This document shows positions 62,437 through 63,580 of a DNA stretch of 63,580 bases, piece after piece. The position numbers and the translations under genes were made by a program. The notes beneath the pieces were generated by a model. It was given only the letters and a program-made list of their open reading frames with translations, ran no database searches and was not told the origin of the DNA. The stretch spans positions 1 to 63,580 of the forward strand of contig WVZL01000014.1 in NCBI GenBank assembly GCA_011772495.1, in the 5' to 3' direction. How positions within the stretch are numbered: position 1 is the stretch's first letter; each line of letters opens with the position of its first letter. The stretch is from Candidatus Aminicenantota bacterium. Its GTDB lineage: Bacteria > Acidobacteriota > Aminicenantia > Aminicenantales > Aminicenantaceae.

Positions 62437-62715
62437 ATGGCCAGAAAGCGCTATTCCCCTGAACAGGTCATCAGTATGCTTCGGGAGGCTGAAGTCATTC
62501 AAAACAAGGGTATGACAGTTATTGGAGCCTGCCGTAAGCTCGGCATCTCAGAGCAAACCTATTATCGTTGGCGTAAAGACTATGGCGGTATGCGTGTGGA
62601 CCAGGCTAAGCGGTTAAAGGAGCTTGAGTTGGAGAATGCGCGGCTGAAAAAGCTCGTGGCGGATCTATCTTTGGATAATGCTATCCTGAAGGAAGCAAGC
62701 CGGGGAAACTTTTAA
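62437..62715 (+). CDS. IS3 transposase OrfA
   Basis: 92 residues with GAAAGGAGGAGGAT ahead of the ATG. N-terminal helix-turn-helix that binds the element ends (RYSPEQVISMLREAEVIQNK, ACRKLGISEQTYYRWRKDYG), then a leucine-zipper-like coil (LKELELENARLKKLVADLSL) for multimerisation. The frame ends at TAA 62713-62715, inside the frameshift region. OrfA alone usually acts as a regulator; the OrfAB fusion is the transposase. Confidence 0.95.
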   Translation: MARKRYSPEQVISMLREAEVIQNKGMTVIGACRKLGISEQTYYRWRKDYGGMRVDQAKRLKELELENARLKKLVADLSLDNAILKEASRGNF

Positions 62716-62737
62716 GCCCGGCCAAAAAGAGCCGGGC
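62703..62737 (+). promoter_or_regulatory. Programmed -1 frameshift signal of the IS3 transposase
   Basis: The slippery heptamer GGGAAAC (62703-62709) is in phase with OrfA as G-GGA-AAC, an ideal X-XXY-YYZ. Six bases later a perfect 7-base hairpin GCCCGGC (62716-62722)/GCCGGGC (62731-62737) with an 8-base loop follows. A -1 slip joins OrfA (residues 1-91) to OrfB and would give a 376-residue OrfAB. Confidence 0.85.
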
Positions 62738-62747
62738 CGTTAGCCAT

Positions 62748-63566
62748 GTGTGTAAGGTATTGGCTGTATCTGAGAGGAAAGCATGTCAGGTTTTGGGACA
62801 ACCTCGATCTACACAAAGGCATGTACGGAAGATACCTGAGGATGAGGATAGATTAGTGGAACGTGTTATTGCTTTGGCTAGTCAGTATGACCGTTATGGC
62901 TATCGTCGTATCACGGCCTTACTGAAGCATGAAGGTTGGCATGTCAATCACAAGAGAGTCGAGAGGATCTGGAGACAAGAAGGGCTGAAGGTCCCGTCGA
63001 AACAGCCAAAGAGAGGACGCTTGTGGTTAACAGATGGATCATGTATCCGGCTTTGCCCTACGAAAAGGAACCATGTCTGGAGCTATGATATGGCCATGAT
63101 AAGGACAACGGATGGCAGAGCTTTACGCATCCTGGTTATCATCGATGAGTTCACCAGAGAATGTTTGTCTATATATGTTGCCCGGAGGATCAAACATCAT
63201 GATGTTTTGGAGCAGCTCTATGGGCTTTTCCTCGACCACGGAACACCGGAACATATCCGTTCAGACAACGCGCCAGAATTTACGGCTAAGGCTGTACGAA
63301 AATGGCTGACGAATCTAGAGATAAAAACCCTGTACATCGAACCTGGGAGTCCATGGGAGAATGGTTATGTTGAATCGTTTATAGGGAAGCTCAGAGACGA
63401 GTTGCTCAATGGTGAGACCTTTGATACTTTATTAGAAGCCAGAGTACTCATTGAACTCTGGCGAAAGGAATATAACGGAAGTAGACCTCATAGCTCATTG
63501 GGGTATAAACCACCTGCCCCAGAGGCTTATGAAGTTAAAAATATGACTCAACAGGTGGTACATTGA
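62748..63566 (+). CDS. IS3 transposase OrfB (DDE integrase domain)
   Basis: The stand-alone frame begins at GTG 62748, but the in-frame reading starts at the -1 slip (62709) and adds 13 residues. Domains: HTH_21-like helices (DRYGYRRITALLKHEGWHVN HKRV) and an RNase H-fold integrase core with the acidic triad VWSYDMAMI (D), IRSDNAPEF (D) and ENGYVESFIGKLRDE (E), with the usual D-35-E spacing. The C-terminus ends just before the right inverted repeat. No stop codons or frameshifts break it, so the copy may be active. Confidence 0.95.
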   Translation: MCKVLAVSERKACQVLGQPRSTQRHVRKIPEDEDRLVERVIALASQYDRYGYRRITALLKHEGWHVNHKRVERIWRQEGLKVPSKQPKRGRLWLTDGSCIRLCPTKRNHVWSYDMAMIRTTDGRALRILVIIDEFTRECLSIYVARRIKHHDVLEQLYGLFLDHGTPEHIRSDNAPEFTAKAVRKWLTNLEIKTLYIEPGSPWENGYVESFIGKLRDELLNGETFDTLLEARVLIELWRKEYNGSRPHSSLGYKPPAPEAYEVKNMTQQVVH

Positions 63567-63567
63567 T

Positions 63568-63580
63568 GGGGGGCAGGTCA
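63568..63580 (-). repeat. Right terminal inverted repeat of the IS3 element
   Basis: GGGGGGCAGGTCA on the plus strand; reverse complement TGACCTGCCCCCC, one mismatch to the left end over 13 bases. It is the last 13 bases of the window. Confidence 0.8.

Larger units (their letters stand above)
62371..63580 (+). mobile_element. IS3-family insertion sequence, IS407-like
   Basis: Two overlapping transposase frames lie between inverted ends. Left end TGACCTGACCCCC (62371-62383); right end, reverse complemented, TGACCTGCCCCCC (63580-63568), 12 of 13 matching, with the TG...CA ends usual for IS3. The right end coincides with the end of the window, so flanking target duplications cannot be checked. 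OrfA type (N-terminal HTH plus leucine-rich coil) and the DDE OrfB fit the IS407 subgroup. Confidence 0.9.

Overview
The window reads as a bacterial chromosome segment from a Gram-negative-type (diderm) lineage. The best guess is Aminicenantota or Acidobacteriota or a close relative; this is inferred from gene content only. Supporting signs are tandem zinc-ribbon Ser/Thr kinases fused to FlgO/TolB-like and TPR regions, exported S9 peptidases, BNR/sortilin-type beta-propellers, a CBM9-DUF5916 outer-membrane protein, RND efflux with TolC, several lipoproteins, and intergenic DNA full of small palindromic repeats. TAA, TAG and TGA all end intact genes, so the code looks standard. No rRNA, tRNA or CRISPR array was seen.

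Layout. 1-6.3 kb: two tandem paralogous receptor-like kinases (minus strand). 6.5-12.8 kb: an exported methyltransferase, a DPP-IV-like peptidase, a Tat-exported aldo/keto reductase with Fe-S clusters behind a possible sigma-54 promoter, and two unknown proteins. 13.1-14.7 kb: an ECF sigma/anti-sigma pair with a membrane protein. 15-21.5 kb: PLP decarboxylase, VanW, RRM protein, ABATE-CGNR regulator divergent from a QueG-like Fe-S protein, gamma-carbonic-anhydrase-like protein. 21.7-28.6 kb: monoheme cytochrome-porin, SPOR-NlpC/P60 lipoprotein, exported unknowns, and an esterase-TPR protein with a consensus sigma-54 promoter. 28.9-31.9 kb: a kinase-less relative of the 5' kinases whose N-terminus resembles FlhF, followed by a LuxR-type response regulator. 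32-38.5 kb: a CPBP protease broken by one amber codon, a lipoprotein agmatine-deiminase-like enzyme, a large BNR protein, and a PIN/RHH toxin-antitoxin pair. 38.8-49.2 kb: a plus-strand run of membrane proteins and enzymes ending with an Npt-type nucleotide transporter. 49.4-56.1 kb: a three-gene RND efflux operon whose TolC carries an extra solute-binding domain. 56.7-62.3 kb: DUF5916 protein, a TrmB-regulated cluster with a broken cupin, and a PD40 lipoprotein. 62.4-63.6 kb: an IS3-family element with a clear -1 frameshift signal.

Common threads. Much of the window is envelope-located or exported (peptidases, esterase, deiminase, efflux, porins), with one-component, ECF and kinase-type sensing. 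Three gene fossils (CPBP protease, GNAT acetyltransferase, cupin) and at least three families of dispersed palindromic repeats show active genome decay and small-repeat mobility.
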